From: Peristeroidobacter soli | GTDB taxonomy: Bacteria; Pseudomonadota; Gammaproteobacteria; Steroidobacterales; Steroidobacteraceae | Direction of reading: 5' to 3' | Assembly (NCBI RefSeq): GCF_004138485.1 | Contig: NZ_RYEV01000005.1 | Location: 124,001 to 188,000 of the forward strand | Length of the DNA stretch: 64,000 nucleotides | Shown: in pieces, positions 38,542-51,181 of the stretch | Position numbering within the stretch: the stretch's first letter is position 1 | Layout: every line of letters begins with the position of its first letter | The notes under the pieces: generated by a model | The model's input: the letters and a program-made list of their open reading frames with translations, nothing else | Databases searched by the model: none | What the model was told of the DNA's origin: nothing | Made by a program: the position numbers and the translations under genes

Positions 38542-39132
38542 ATGGCACGTTTGAGCATTCCTGCTTTTCTGCTGGCCCCGCTGGCGCTGTCGGTTGCGTT
38601 GTTTGCGCCCGTGGCCGGCGCCCAGACGCAGTTGAAGATCGCCGTGGTCAACGTGCCGCGGCTGCTGGAGGAGGCCCCGCAGGCGAAAGGCGCCATGCAG
38701 GCCCTGCAGGACGAGTTCTCGCCGCGTCAGCGCGAGATGGCGGCTCAGCAGAAAGACCTGAAGGCCAAGGAAGAGAAGCTGTCGCGCGATGGCGCGGTCA
38801 TGGCCGAGAACGAGCGTCGCAACTCCGAGAAGGAGCTGCGCGAGGGGCAGCGCGACCTGGCTCGCAAGCAGAACGAATACGTCGAAGACCTGAACGTGCG
38901 CCGTAACGAAGAGCTGGGCAAGCTGCAGAAGGCGTTGCTGCAGGAAGTGCAGACCTTCGCGCGCGCTTCGGGTTATGACCTGGTGGTCGGCGATGGCGTG
39001 CTGTTCGTCAATGAATCGCTCGACATCACCCCGCAGGTGCTGACCGCGTTGCAGGCTCGCGCCAAGACCGGTGCCGGTGTGAAGCCGGCGACGCCGCCCG
39101 CCAAGCCCGCGACTCCGCCGGCCAAGCAGTAA
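38542..39132 (+). CDS. skp: Periplasmic chaperone Skp/OmpH
   Basis: A trimeric 'jellyfish' chaperone that carries unfolded outer-membrane proteins to BamA. The 196-residue precursor has a signal peptide (MARLSIPAFLLAPLALSVAL...AGA), a small beta core (KIAVVNVPRLLEEAPQ) and two long coiled-coil helices (about 50-125). The C-terminus adds a Pro/Ala/Lys-rich tail (VKPATPPAKPATPPAKQ) with a PATPPAK direct repeat, which is not part of the standard fold. The ATG at 38542 is supported by GAGGTTGG upstream. Confidence 0.95.
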   Translation: MARLSIPAFLLAPLALSVALFAPVAGAQTQLKIAVVNVPRLLEEAPQAKGAMQALQDEFSPRQREMAAQQKDLKAKEEKLSRDGAVMAENERRNSEKELREGQRDLARKQNEYVEDLNVRRNEELGKLQKALLQEVQTFARASGYDLVVGDGVLFVNESLDITPQVLTALQARAKTGAGVKPATPPAKPATPPAKQ

Positions 39133-39185
39133 CTGATGAGCGCGCATATCCATTCCGGGTTGCGCCGCTGAGCCGGGCGACGGCG

Positions 39186-40241
39186 ATGTCCGCACAGCCC
39201 GGCCTCAGCCTGGGCGAGCTCGCCGTCCGCTTTGGCTGCATCCTCAAAGGTGATCCAGACCTGCGCGTGTCGCGGGTCGCAGCGCTGGAGAGCGCGGACG
39301 CCTCGTCGGTTACGTTTCTAGCCAATCCACGCTATCGCCGCTTCTTGCAGCAGACCAAGGCGGGCGTGGTCGTGCTCGATCCGAAGCTGGCCGACGAGTG
39401 TCCGGTGAACGCGCTGCTCGCGAAGAATCCGTATGCGACGTATGCGCGCATCGCGGCTTTGTTATATCCGCCGCCGGCGGCACCACCGGGACGACATGCC
39501 ACTGCCGTGGTCGACGACTCCGCGCAGATCGATGCGAGTGCGTCGATCGGTGCGCACGCAGTCATCGGCGCGAGAGTGAAGATCGGTGCGCGCACAGTGA
39601 TCGGACCGGGTTGCATCGTCATGGACGATGTGACGATCGGCAGCGACACGCGGCTCGCCGCGAATGTGACTTTGTGTATCGGCGTGTTCATCGGCGATCG
39701 TTGTCTGTTTCAGCCGGGCGTAGTGATCGGCGGCGACGGCTTCGGTCTCGCGCCGGATCAGGGTGAATGGTTGAAGGTCCCGCAGGTGGGCACGGTGCGC
39801 ATCGGCAACGACGTCGAGATCGGTGCCTGTACCACCATCGACCGCGGTGCCATCGAGGACACCGTGATCGGCAACGGCGTGAAAATGGATAATCAGATCC
39901 AGATCGGCCACAACGTGCGCATCGGCGACCACACCGCCATCGCCGGCTGTGCCGGTATCTCCGGCAGCGCCGTGATCGGCAAACGGTGCATGATCGGCGG
40001 CATGGCCGGCATCGCAGGCCACCTGACCATCTGCGACGACGTGGTGCTCACCGGTAAAGCGTTCGTGAACAGCAGTATCCGTAAGCCCGGCTACTACTCC
40101 AGCGCCATACCGGTCGACGAAACGGCCCGTTTCCGCAAGAATGCCGCCCGCTTCCACCACCTGGACGACTTCGTCCGCGAGGTGCGCCGGGAGCGGGGCG
40201 CCGCCGACCAGCCCGCGGCCCCAGACGAACCCGAGGAATAA
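39186..40241 (+). CDS. lpxD: UDP-3-O-(3-hydroxyacyl)glucosamine N-acyltransferase
   Basis: Third step of lipid A synthesis: adds the N-linked hydroxyacyl chain to UDP-3-O-acyl-glucosamine (EC 2.3.1.191). The 351-residue protein has the uridine-binding N-terminal domain ([20 protein letters not shown]), a left-handed beta-helix of hexapeptide repeats (about 105-300) with the catalytic His in [14 protein letters not shown], and a C-terminal helix. The order skp-lpxD-fabZ-lpxA-lpxB is typical of the order in Gammaproteobacteria. Confidence 0.96.
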   Translation: MSAQPGLSLGELAVRFGCILKGDPDLRVSRVAALESADASSVTFLANPRYRRFLQQTKAGVVVLDPKLADECPVNALLAKNPYATYARIAALLYPPPAAPPGRHATAVVDDSAQIDASASIGAHAVIGARVKIGARTVIGPGCIVMDDVTIGSDTRLAANVTLCIGVFIGDRCLFQPGVVIGGDGFGLAPDQGEWLKVPQVGTVRIGNDVEIGACTTIDRGAIEDTVIGNGVKMDNQIQIGHNVRIGDHTAIAGCAGISGSAVIGKRCMIGGMAGIAGHLTICDDVVLTGKAFVNSSIRKPGYYSSAIPVDETARFRKNAARFHHLDDFVREVRRERGAADQPAAPDEPEE

Positions 40242-40252
40242 CAAGGCTTCAG

Positions 40253-40732
40253 ATGACCGAAAGCACCCAGACCGCCAGCGACGTGTTGACCATGGACATC
40301 CACGAGGTGATGCGCCGGCTGCCGCATCGCTATCCCTTCCTGCTGGTGGATCGAGTGCTCGAATGCGTTTCCGGCAAGCACATCCGGGCGCTCAAGAACG
40401 TCACCGTCAACGAGCCGTTCTTTCCCGGCCACTTTCCGCACCGGCCGGTGTTTCCAGGCGTGATCATTCTCGAAGCGCTGGCCCAGACCGCCGGCATCCT
40501 GGCGTTCGTGACCGCCGGCGTGTATCCGGACGAGCACCGTCAGCTGTACTTCGTCGGCATCGACAAGGCGCGCTTTCGCAAGCCGGTCGAGCCGGGCGAC
40601 CAATTGATCCTGAAGGCGACGCTGGAGCGCTCGATCCGCGGCATCTGGAAGTTCTCCACGATCGCCGAGGTCGATGGCCAGGAGGCGTGCAGCGCCGAGA
40701 TGATGGTTGCCCCCGGCGAAACGCGTAAGTAA
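40253..40732 (+). CDS. fabZ: 3-hydroxyacyl-[ACP] dehydratase FabZ
   Basis: Dehydrates 3-hydroxyacyl-ACP in fatty acid elongation (EC 4.2.1.59), competing with LpxA/LpxD for hydroxyacyl-ACP. The 159-residue hot-dog-fold protein carries the active-site His in [15 protein letters not shown] and the Glu in [13 protein letters not shown]. The ATG at 40253 gives a 13-residue leader before [20 protein letters not shown]; an in-frame ATG at 40292 is a possible alternative start. It lies between lpxD and lpxA. Confidence 0.96.
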   Translation: MTESTQTASDVLTMDIHEVMRRLPHRYPFLLVDRVLECVSGKHIRALKNVTVNEPFFPGHFPHRPVFPGVIILEALAQTAGILAFVTAGVYPDEHRQLYFVGIDKARFRKPVEPGDQLILKATLERSIRGIWKFSTIAEVDGQEACSAEMMVAPGETRK

Positions 40733-40746
40733 TCAGAGTTGCCACG

Positions 40747-41535
40747 ATGGCTATTCATTCCACAGCGCTGATCGATCCCAGCGCGCAGCTCGCGCCGGAT
40801 GTGCAAGTTGGCGCATACACTGTCATCGGCCCCGGCGTCGTGATCGGCGCGGGCACCTGGATCGGGCCGCACGTGGTGGTCGACGGTCCGACCACCATCG
40901 GTTGCGACAACAAGATTTTTCAATTCGCCTCGATCGGCGCGGCGCCCCAGGATCTCAAATACAACAATGAGCCGACGCGGCTCGAGATCGGCGACCGGAA
41001 CACGTTCCGCGAGAACACCACCATCAATCGCGGCACCACCAAGGATCAGCTGGTCACGCGCATCGGCAGCGACAATCTGTTCATGACGGGCTCGCACGTC
41101 GGTCACGACTGCGTGATCGGCTCGCACTGTGTGCTGGCGAACTACGGCACGCTCGGCGGTCACGTGATCATCGGCGACTGGGTGCACATGGGCGGCTTCG
41201 CTGGCATTCATCAGTTCTGTCAGGTCGGCGCGCATGCGTTCATCGCGAACAACACCGCGGTGACGCGCGACGTGCCGCCGTTCGTGATGGCGGTGGGGCG
41301 TCCCGCCGAGCCGCACAGTGTGAATTCGGAAGGGCTGAAGCGTCGCGGCTACTCGCCCGAGCAGATCAGGAACATCCGCGATGCCTATCGCATCCTGTAT
41401 CGCTCGCAGCTGAAGCTGATCGAAGCCACCGAACAGATCGAAGCGCGCGCCAAGACTCAACCCGAGCTGCAGCCACTGATCGATTTCCTCAACGACTCCA
41501 CGCCGCGTCGCGAGCGAGTGGGCATCGTCAGATAG
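40747..41535 (+). CDS. lpxA: Acyl-ACP--UDP-N-acetylglucosamine O-acyltransferase
   Basis: First step of lipid A synthesis (EC 2.3.1.129). The 262-residue product is a trimeric left-handed beta-helix enzyme: hexapeptide repeats from IHSTALIDPSAQLAPDVQVG, the catalytic His in TGSHVGHDCVIG, FAGIHQFCQVGAHAFI, and the C-terminal helical domain (GLKRRGYSPEQIRNIRDAYR). It starts 14 bp after fabZ with a clear ATG. Confidence 0.97.
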   Translation: MAIHSTALIDPSAQLAPDVQVGAYTVIGPGVVIGAGTWIGPHVVVDGPTTIGCDNKIFQFASIGAAPQDLKYNNEPTRLEIGDRNTFRENTTINRGTTKDQLVTRIGSDNLFMTGSHVGHDCVIGSHCVLANYGTLGGHVIIGDWVHMGGFAGIHQFCQVGAHAFIANNTAVTRDVPPFVMAVGRPAEPHSVNSEGLKRRGYSPEQIRNIRDAYRILYRSQLKLIEATEQIEARAKTQPELQPLIDFLNDSTPRRERVGIVR

Positions 41536-41693
41536 CAGAGAAGGTGCCTTCGGCGTGATCACAGCGACGTTCGTGACTGCGATTGCAGTCGATTTGTTGG
41601 TTACAGTGCGGTGTCTTTTTGAACGGCCGCACCTCCGGCGTAATTACAGCCACATCCGTGGCTAATCCAACCGTTGCCGTGCCTGGATCGGTA

Positions 41694-42878
41694 GTGACTT
41701 CTTCCGACGCTCCACTCATCGTTCTGGTCGCCGGCGAGGCATCAGGCGACAATCTCGGTGCCCAACTGATCATAGCGCTGCGCCAGCGCATTCCGCAGGC
41801 ACGCTTCGCGGGGATCGCCGGCTCGCGCATGGTTGCCGCGGGCTGCGAGGCCTGGGAGCGCATGGAAAACCTGTCGGTGATGGGGCTGTTCGAAATCATT
41901 CCCCATCTGCCGCGCCTGCTGAAAATCCGGCGACAACTGATCGATCGCGTGCTGGCCGAACGGCCCGCCGTGTACGTCGGTGTCGACGCGAAGGAATTCA
42001 ATCTGCGCATCGCGCCACGCTTCAAAGAGGCGGGCATTCCCACGGTTCAATACGTCAGCCCCCAGGTCTGGGCCTGGCGGCAGGGGCGCGTGAATACGAT
42101 CGGCAGAGCGGTCGACCTGGTGCTGTGTCTGCTGCCGTTCGAGAAACCGTTTTACGACACGCATTCGGTGCACGCGGAATTCGTCGGCCACCCGCTCGCG
42201 GACGTGGTGCCGATGGAGCTGAGCGCCGAGACCGCGCGCTATCAGCTGGCCTTGCCCGAGAGAGGTCAGTACGTCGCGGTGCTGCCCGGCAGTCGACAGG
42301 GCGAGGTGTCGCGCCTCAGTCCGGACTTCGCGCAGACCATGGCGTGGCTGCTTCATGAACGGCCGCAGCTGCGCTTCATCGCGGCGCTGGCCAATGAGCC
42401 GGCCCGCAGAATTTTCGAGGAGGCCCTCGAACGTGCTGCCCTCGGCAACCCGGCGCTGCTCGACCGGGTGACGCTGATCAACGGCCATGCGCAGACGGTG
42501 ATGGCCGCCAGCGACGTCGTGCTGCTCGCCTCGGGCACCGCCACCCTGGAAGCGACCTTGGTGAAGCGCCCGATGGTGGTGGCTTATCGCTTGGGGATGC
42601 TGACAAGTTTTCTGCTCAAGCATTTGAAACTCTTCAAGGCGCCGTTCTTCGCCCAGCCCAATCTGTTGGCGGGTCGGGAGCTGGTGCCGGAGTTCTTCAA
42701 CGCCGAGGTGCGCGCCGAGGTGCTCGGGCCCGCGGTGCTTCAGCAATTGGAACGTGCCGATCGCGACCAGCTCGTGCAAACTTTCACCTCCATTCACGAG
42801 ACCCTCCGGCGCGACGCCAGCGCGCGCGCGGCGGACGCGATCGTGGATTTGTTGGTGAAGCGTCGCTTGTCGGTGTAA
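41694..42878 (+). CDS. lpxB: Lipid-A-disaccharide synthase
   Basis: Joins UDP-2,3-diacylglucosamine and lipid X to the lipid A disaccharide (EC 2.4.1.182) at the inner membrane. The frame is open from 41583, but GTG at 41694 gives MTSSDAPLIVLVAGEASGDNLG, matching the family start and its usual size (394 against 382 residues in E. coli), with TGGA 6 bp upstream. Motifs: VAGEASGD, YVSPQVWAWRQGR, VGHPLAD, LPGSRQGEVSRL and SGTATLEATLVKRPMVVAYR. Other starts (GTG 41658, TTG 41583) cannot be excluded. rnhB follows after 9 bp. Confidence 0.94.
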   Translation: MTSSDAPLIVLVAGEASGDNLGAQLIIALRQRIPQARFAGIAGSRMVAAGCEAWERMENLSVMGLFEIIPHLPRLLKIRRQLIDRVLAERPAVYVGVDAKEFNLRIAPRFKEAGIPTVQYVSPQVWAWRQGRVNTIGRAVDLVLCLLPFEKPFYDTHSVHAEFVGHPLADVVPMELSAETARYQLALPERGQYVAVLPGSRQGEVSRLSPDFAQTMAWLLHERPQLRFIAALANEPARRIFEEALERAALGNPALLDRVTLINGHAQTVMAASDVVLLASGTATLEATLVKRPMVVAYRLGMLTSFLLKHLKLFKAPFFAQPNLLAGRELVPEFFNAEVRAEVLGPAVLQQLERADRDQLVQTFTSIHETLRRDASARAADAIVDLLVKRRLSV

Positions 42879-42887
42879 ATAACTGCG

Positions 42888-43595
42888 ATGGCAGCATCTC
42901 AACGGGCAACATCTCAACGGACGATGGCCTTGCCGTTGCAGGCGCCCGGCTTGGTCGCCGGCGTCGATGAGGCAGGGCGCGGGCCACTGGCGGGACCGGT
43001 GGTCGCCGCCGCGGTCATCCTCGATCCGCGCCGCCGTATTCGCGGCATCAAGGACTCCAAGCAGCTCGAAGCTGAAGAGCGCGAAGCACTTGCGATCAAG
43101 ATCCGCGCTGCTGCGCTGTCCTGGTCGGTCGCCTGGGCCGACGTCGAAGAAATCGATTGCCACAACATCCTGCAAGCCACGCACCTGGCGATGCGCCGTG
43201 CATTGATCGGCCTGCACATCCAGCCGGGCCACGTGCAGATCGATGGCAATCTGTGCTGCTCGTTCCTCGGGCTGCCGATGAAGTGCAGCTACGAAGCGAT
43301 CATCGATGGCGACGCGCTCAAGACCTGTATCGGTGCCGCGTCCATTCTCGCGAAGACCACGCGCGATCGGATGATGGTCGAGCTGGATGCGCTCTATCCC
43401 GACTATGGATTCGCGTCCCACAAGGGCTACAGCACGCCGCAACACTACAGGGCGCTGAAGCGTCATGGCCCGACGCCCATTCATCGTCGCAGCTTCGAGC
43501 CGGTGCGGCTCGCCGCCGAGCGGCGCCTGTCGCTCGCCGACATGGGCGAGATGGTGGCCGACGTGTCCGAGACTCCGCTGGCGGTCGGGCTGTAA
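42888..43595 (+). CDS. rnhB: Ribonuclease HII
   Basis: Removes RNA from RNA-DNA hybrids and single misincorporated ribonucleotides (EC 3.1.26.4). The 235-residue protein has the [17 protein letters not shown] motif with the first catalytic acidic pair, IDGNLC, and the [12 protein letters not shown] and GFASHKGY motifs. A 20-residue N-terminal leader precedes the conserved start; an ATG at 42924 ([20 protein letters not shown]) could be used instead. It is placed between lpxB and dnaE. Confidence 0.95.
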   Translation: MAASQRATSQRTMALPLQAPGLVAGVDEAGRGPLAGPVVAAAVILDPRRRIRGIKDSKQLEAEEREALAIKIRAAALSWSVAWADVEEIDCHNILQATHLAMRRALIGLHIQPGHVQIDGNLCCSFLGLPMKCSYEAIIDGDALKTCIGAASILAKTTRDRMMVELDALYPDYGFASHKGYSTPQHYRALKRHGPTPIHRRSFEPVRLAAERRLSLADMGEMVADVSETPLAVGL

Positions 43596-43598
43596 GCG

Positions 43599-47156
<3,558 letters not shown>

Positions 47157-47222
47157 TTAGTCGTTGGCGGTTTACGGTGAGGTCGGAGATGATGTCTCCA
47201 ACTCACAGCCGCCGACCGTTCC

Positions 47223-48380
47223 GTGCCACCCCAGCGACTCTTCGTTCTCATCGCCGGCAACTTCTTCGTCGCCACCAGCTTCCTGAGCGTCGGCGGCCTG
47301 CTCAACGATATTTCCGCGTCGTTGCAGATTCCCGTTCATCAGGCCGGCCTGCTGATCGCCGCCTTTGCCCTGGCGGCTGCCATCTGCGCGCCGACACTGG
47401 CCACGCTGGGTTCCCACATCGACCGACGCAAGTTGCTCACCGGCTCGATGGCGGTCGGCGCGCTCGCGAATTTTCTGGCAGCGCTCAGCCAGACCTACGA
47501 TCACTTGATGTGGGCGCGCGTGCTCGCGGCCGTGACTTCCGCCGTTTACACGCCGCAGGTGGCTGCGACGCTGACCATGCTCACGCCGGCCGGGGAGCGG
47601 GCGACGGTGCTTGCCAAGCTGATGGTCGGCTGGTCGGTCGGTGCCGTGCTCGGCAATCCCATTTCCGTGTTGATCGCGTCGCTGTCGTCGTGGCGCATGT
47701 CGTTTGCATTCATCGGCGTGGCCAGCGCCGTGATTGCGATTTTCATCTGGCGCTCGCTGCCGGCCAACGTGATGGTGCCGCCGCTCAACTGGGTTCGCTG
47801 GTTTCAGGTCCTACGCTCGCCCGCGCTGCGCTGGCTGACGGCGGCCACCGGACTCACCAATGTTGGCAGCGCCATCATGATGAGTTACATCGCGCCCATC
47901 GTCAAAGAAGTGCAGGGGATCTCCGGTCCCGCGCTGGCGCTGCTGTTGTTTACTGCCGGCGGCGGGGCATTGCTCGGCAATCTGCTCAGCGTTCGTATGG
48001 TGCGTCGGTTCGGTGCAACCCTCGTCGCCTACCGCTGTAACATTTCTTCCGCGACCATGCTGTTGTTGTGGCCGCTGTTCTCGCTCTGGTTCGTGACCAT
48101 CTATGTCGCGCAATTTCTATGGAGCTTCGGCAGCTCCGGCTTTCCAGCCGTACAACAGGCGCGACTGGCCGCAGTTGCTCCCATGCTTGCCGCCGCCACC
48201 ATCGCGCTCAATTCTTCCGTGACTTATTTCGGCATGGCGATCGGGGCAAGCATCGGCTCGACCGCGTGGACCGTGGTGCCGGCGCGTTTCATGTCGTGGG
48301 TTGGGTTTGTCTTCGTCATCGGCGCCCTGGCATGCTCGGTGATGGGCGAGCGCGCCGCGCAGCGGGAAGCTATGGGATGA
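47223..48380 (+). CDS. MFS transporter (DHA1-type efflux family)
   Basis: A 385-residue inner-membrane major facilitator with 12 predicted membrane helices. The motif A-like GSHIDRRKLLTGSM loop lies between TM2 and TM3, and LMVGWSVGAVLGNPISVLI corresponds to the antiporter motif C region in TM5. The overall form resembles YdhP/AraJ/Cmr-type exporters of sugars or drugs. The start is GTG at 47223, without a strong ribosome-binding site. Its stop overlaps the next frame (ATGA at 48377), so the downstream lipocalin-like pseudogene was probably co-translated. The substrate is unknown. Confidence 0.85.
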   Translation: MPPQRLFVLIAGNFFVATSFLSVGGLLNDISASLQIPVHQAGLLIAAFALAAAICAPTLATLGSHIDRRKLLTGSMAVGALANFLAALSQTYDHLMWARVLAAVTSAVYTPQVAATLTMLTPAGERATVLAKLMVGWSVGAVLGNPISVLIASLSSWRMSFAFIGVASAVIAIFIWRSLPANVMVPPLNWVRWFQVLRSPALRWLTAATGLTNVGSAIMMSYIAPIVKEVQGISGPALALLLFTAGGGALLGNLLSVRMVRRFGATLVAYRCNISSATMLLLWPLFSLWFVTIYVAQFLWSFGSSGFPAVQQARLAAVAPMLAAATIALNSSVTYFGMAIGASIGSTAWTVVPARFMSWVGFVFVIGALACSVMGERAAQREAMG

Positions 48381-48749
48381 GCAGCAGATTGTCTGCGTGG
48401 CTTTGGGCGTTCCTCGCATGCGTCGTGTTGTTGATTTACACCGCGGATGGTTACGTTGCCGTGAATCTCATGCCCAAGGGCAGGGCGTGGCGCGTCGACA
48501 GCGCAACGTTGAGTGAGCTACGACTAACGGTCGGCGAAGGCTTCCACGGGTTATGCAGGGCGGTATGAAGTCGATGCGGCAACTGGCACGGTGACTCACG
48601 TGCTTGCGGTCAGTCTGGATCCCGCTGATGCAGGACGCCGGCTGGTGCGACGTTACGTTCTGGACGCAGACACACTCAAACTCTCGGGGAAATGGACTCA
48701 TCGAGGCAAGGAACTGGTGTTCACGGCGATCTGGCGCCGTGCGCGATGA
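48377..48749 (+). pseudogene. Lipocalin-like domain protein, N-terminally truncated and frameshifted
   Basis: The first frame (48377-48568) reads MSSRLSAWLWAFLACVV and then LLIYTADGYVAVNLMPKGRAW. The domain continues in another frame as TGYAGRYEVDAATGTVTH, SLDPADAGRRLVRRYVLD and GKELVFTAIWRRAR, ending at 48749. Together these match the order of a lipocalin-like (Lipocalin_5 type) domain, with the frame changing near 48540-48560. The first ~40 residues of the domain are missing as well. The intact protein would be a small ligand-binding barrel. A sequencing or assembly error could cause the frameshift but not the short N-terminus. It is coupled to the MFS gene. Confidence 0.65.
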
Positions 48750-48919
48750 ATAAAAAATAACTGACACCGGTGGCACGAACATCCAGCTATCAAGCGCTCT
48801 GCGAAATACGCACAATCAGCGATCGGGCGTCGATGGCGGCCGAATTATGACAATGAATGATGGCCATCGAGCGGCACGGAGCTGTTCTGAGCGTTTTCGG
48901 GTGTCGATAGGGAGCCGGC

Positions 48920-49405
48920 ATGTTCTTTCCATCTTCCGGAGCAAATCCGGAGCGGGCGTCGCGGTATTGGTTGATCGTCGCTGCCATGTTTGTTTTTCCG
49001 CAAACCGCCAACGCGTGTGCTTGTCAACCGGCGCCGAAGGTTGATCCGGCAAAGGTCAAGAAATCGGTCGAGTGGCTGCTGACCAACCGGACCAACGTAT
49101 TGAGAGTGCGTGCGCTCCGGCGCGTGAGCGACAAGGAATACTCGTTCGAATTCGCCGTGATCGAGTCGTGGAAGGGCGACTACCAGGCCGGCGATGCCAT
49201 CGTCGCCTCATCGATCGCCTTCGCCGATTGCCGCCAGCCGGTGGAGGTCGGCGACGACCTGGTGGTCAGCTTCAACGAGCTCGGCAAGGCCAACTTCGCC
49301 AAGGACACCTGCCCCGATCGTTTTCAGGAACGGCGCCGCGAGCTCGAAGCGGAGTATTTGAAGAAGCTGTCGCCGAAATATCGCTCGCCCGAAGCGGCGG
49401 GATGA
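48920..49405 (+). CDS. Secreted TIMP/netrin-like small protein
   Basis: A 161-residue exported protein. A signal peptide (RYWLIVAAMFVFPQTANA) would be cut to expose C33 as the first residue, followed by A-C35 (CACQPAPK). Two further cysteines lie in FADCRQPVEVGDD and KDTCPDRF. A mature N-terminus of Cys-x-Cys, an RVRALRRVSDKEYSFEFAVI strand pair and two later Cys residues resemble the netrin-like fold of tissue inhibitors of metalloproteinases, for which bacterial homologues are known. It is not a lipoprotein, as no lipobox Leu is present. Family membership is by pattern only; the function is unknown. Confidence 0.6.
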   Translation: MFFPSSGANPERASRYWLIVAAMFVFPQTANACACQPAPKVDPAKVKKSVEWLLTNRTNVLRVRALRRVSDKEYSFEFAVIESWKGDYQAGDAIVASSIAFADCRQPVEVGDDLVVSFNELGKANFAKDTCPDRFQERRRELEAEYLKKLSPKYRSPEAAG

Positions 49406-49447
49406 CGTTTACTGATCGGGTGTCAGGGCGAGAGGCAGATCGCGGTC

Positions 49448-50011
49448 ATGGAACGACGGGATCTCACTTCAGGCATTTTCACCATCAGTGACGTCCTGAC
49501 CGCGGAGGAGTGTCGCGAACAGGTCGCGTTGGCGGATCGGCGGGGTTTCGAGGTTGCCACCATCACCGCACAGGATGGACCGCTGCTGAATACCAAGATT
49601 CGTAACAACGATCGGGTCATCGTGGATGATGTCGAGCTGGCGCAGCGTCTCTGGACGCGTGTCGGCAAGTTGATTCCGCGCCGGAGGCATGGCCGGCAGG
49701 TGCGGGGGTTGAACGAGCGCTTGCGCTACTACCGTTACACGCCCGGACAACAATTCACCTGGCACTACGACGGAGCATTCCAGCGCGACAACGGCGAGCA
49801 GAGTCTGCTGACCTTCATGATTTATCTCAACGAGGGATATGAAGGCGGCAGCACTCAATTCGAATCGCTGGAGGTAGCGGGCAAGCAGGGCATGGCACTG
49901 CTGTTCGAGCACGAGCTGCTTCATCAGGGCGGCAGGGTGACCGCGGGCGTCAAATATGTGCTGCGATCCGATGTGATGTATGGCCCGCTGAATGCGGTCC
50001 GCCTGAAATGA
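49448..50011 (+). CDS. Prolyl 4-hydroxylase-type 2-oxoglutarate/Fe(II) dioxygenase
   Basis: A 187-residue non-heme iron oxygenase. The facial triad is visible as H106-x-D108 (TWHYDGAF) and H159 (LLHQGGRV), with K169 (GVKYVLRSDVMY) binding 2-oxoglutarate. IYLNEGYEGGSTQF is a P4H-family strand motif. There is no signal peptide, so it acts in the cytoplasm. Bacterial members hydroxylate proline in proteins such as EF-Tu, or free amino acids; the target here is unknown. It lies 42 bp after the TIMP-like gene on the same strand. Confidence 0.88.
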   Translation: MERRDLTSGIFTISDVLTAEECREQVALADRRGFEVATITAQDGPLLNTKIRNNDRVIVDDVELAQRLWTRVGKLIPRRRHGRQVRGLNERLRYYRYTPGQQFTWHYDGAFQRDNGEQSLLTFMIYLNEGYEGGSTQFESLEVAGKQGMALLFEHELLHQGGRVTAGVKYVLRSDVMYGPLNAVRLK

Positions 50012-50065
50012 GGCGGGTGTCGCGCGCGGCGAGGTGAGCCGCCGCGCGCGCGCAATCACACAAAC

Positions 50066-50653
50066 TCAGTCGGCCTTCACAGCCTCGATCTGAATCTGCA
50101 GATCGACGTTCTGCTTGAAGCCATAGCCCTTGCCATAGTCCACGCCGAACTCGTCGCGGTTGATCTTCGCGCTGGCATCGGCGCCGCAGGTTTCTTTCTT
50201 GGTCATCGGGTTCGGCTTGCACAGGAAGCTGTTGATCTTGAGCTTGACCGGCTTGGTCACGCCGTGCAGGGTGAGGCTGCCGTCGACTTCGGTCGGGGCG
50301 CCGTTCTTGAAGTTGGTCAGCTTGCCGGTGTAGGTCGCATTCGGAAACTGCGCGACGTTGAAGATCTCGGCGCCCTTGGCGTGCTCGTTCAACTTGTCGT
50401 GGCCGAAGTCGATGGCCGACATGTCCATCTTCACATCGACGGTGCCGGTGGCGGCGGCGGTGTCGAGCGTGACGGTGCCGGAGCTGCTGTTGATCTTGCC
50501 GCGCCAGTTCGAGAGTCCGCCAAAGTGGTCGGCGGTGAAGCTCGGGAAGGTGTGGTTGGGATCGATGTTGTACTTGACCGGAGCGGCGCTCACGGTGCCC
50601 GCAGTCAGCGCGGCGGCTGCGACTGCCAGGGCGAGCAGGGACGATGATTTCAT
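50066..50653 (-). CDS. YceI-family periplasmic protein
   Basis: A 195-residue lipocalin-like exported protein. A signal peptide (MKSSSLLALAVAAAALTAGTVSA) precedes the domain VKYNIDPNHTFPSFTADHFGG. YceI proteins bind polyisoprenoids such as ubiquinone-8 precursors in the periplasm. The ATG at 50653 is chosen because GGAGA lies 9 nt upstream; an ATG at 50665 would add four residues. A cysteine pair (FLCKPNPMTKKETCGAD) could form a disulfide. It is convergent with the dioxygenase gene and upstream of nothing on its strand within 48 bp except the SUI1 gene. Confidence 0.93.
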   Translation of the reverse strand: MKSSSLLALAVAAAALTAGTVSAAPVKYNIDPNHTFPSFTADHFGGLSNWRGKINSSSGTVTLDTAAATGTVDVKMDMSAIDFGHDKLNEHAKGAEIFNVAQFPNATYTGKLTNFKNGAPTEVDGSLTLHGVTKPVKLKINSFLCKPNPMTKKETCGADASAKINRDEFGVDYGKGYGFKQNVDLQIQIEAVKAD

Positions 50654-50701
50654 GCAGGTCTCCATTGGGGCTGCCGCACCGGCAGCGGTTGAGTCGAAGC
50701 G

Positions 50702-51055
50702 TCAGCCGCCGGCGCGCTTGGCTTTGAAGCCGCGCGTCGTCAGCTCTTGAACCAGTTTGTCGCGATGGTCGCCCTGGATTTCGATGCGACCGTTGTCGAC
50801 CGCGCCCCCCGAGCCGCACTTCTTCTTGAGCTCGGTGGCGAGTGCCGCGAGTTGATCGGGTGGCAGACCGAGCCCGGCGATCACAGTGACCCCTTTGCCT
50901 TTACGTCCCGCGGTCTCGCGGCTGACGCGAACCACGCCGTCGCTGGCGGTCTTGCCGGGCGTGCCTTTCTTGCAAACGCAGTCACGCACCGGGCGCTGGC
51001 AGTTGGGACAGCGCTCGCCGACGTCGGTGGAGTACACGATGCGGCTGGAGGTCAT
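50702..51055 (-). CDS. yciH: SUI1/eIF1-like translation factor, YciH type
   Basis: A 117-residue protein. The N-terminus carries a small zinc-ribbon-like motif, C16-x2-C19 and C26-x-C28 (GERCPNCQRPVRDCVC). The C-terminal SUI1 domain includes KGVTVIAGLGL and KKKCGSGGAVDNGRIEIQGD, with GFKAKRAGG at the end. In E. coli YciH monitors accuracy of initiation in vitro; its physiological role is uncertain. The start at 51055 gives MTSSRIVYSTDVGER, matching the family; the longer frame upstream is unrelated sequence. Confidence 0.92.
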   Translation of the reverse strand: MTSSRIVYSTDVGERCPNCQRPVRDCVCKKGTPGKTASDGVVRVSRETAGRKGKGVTVIAGLGLPPDQLAALATELKKKCGSGGAVDNGRIEIQGDHRDKLVQELTTRGFKAKRAGG

Positions 51056-51181
51056 GGGGCGGAAAGAGGCACGGTTTGCATGGCGCGAAAGTGTTGCGGC
51101 TTTCACGAGCCGGCGCAACTGCAGGTCGCACGCCGGGGCCATGTAAGATGGGATAAGTCTTATGCCACGGAGGAATGAACC

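Noticed and set aside
35949-38696. Long minus-strand open frame of about 915 codons
   Set aside because: It is antisense to bamA and has no recognisable domain; bamA is certain.
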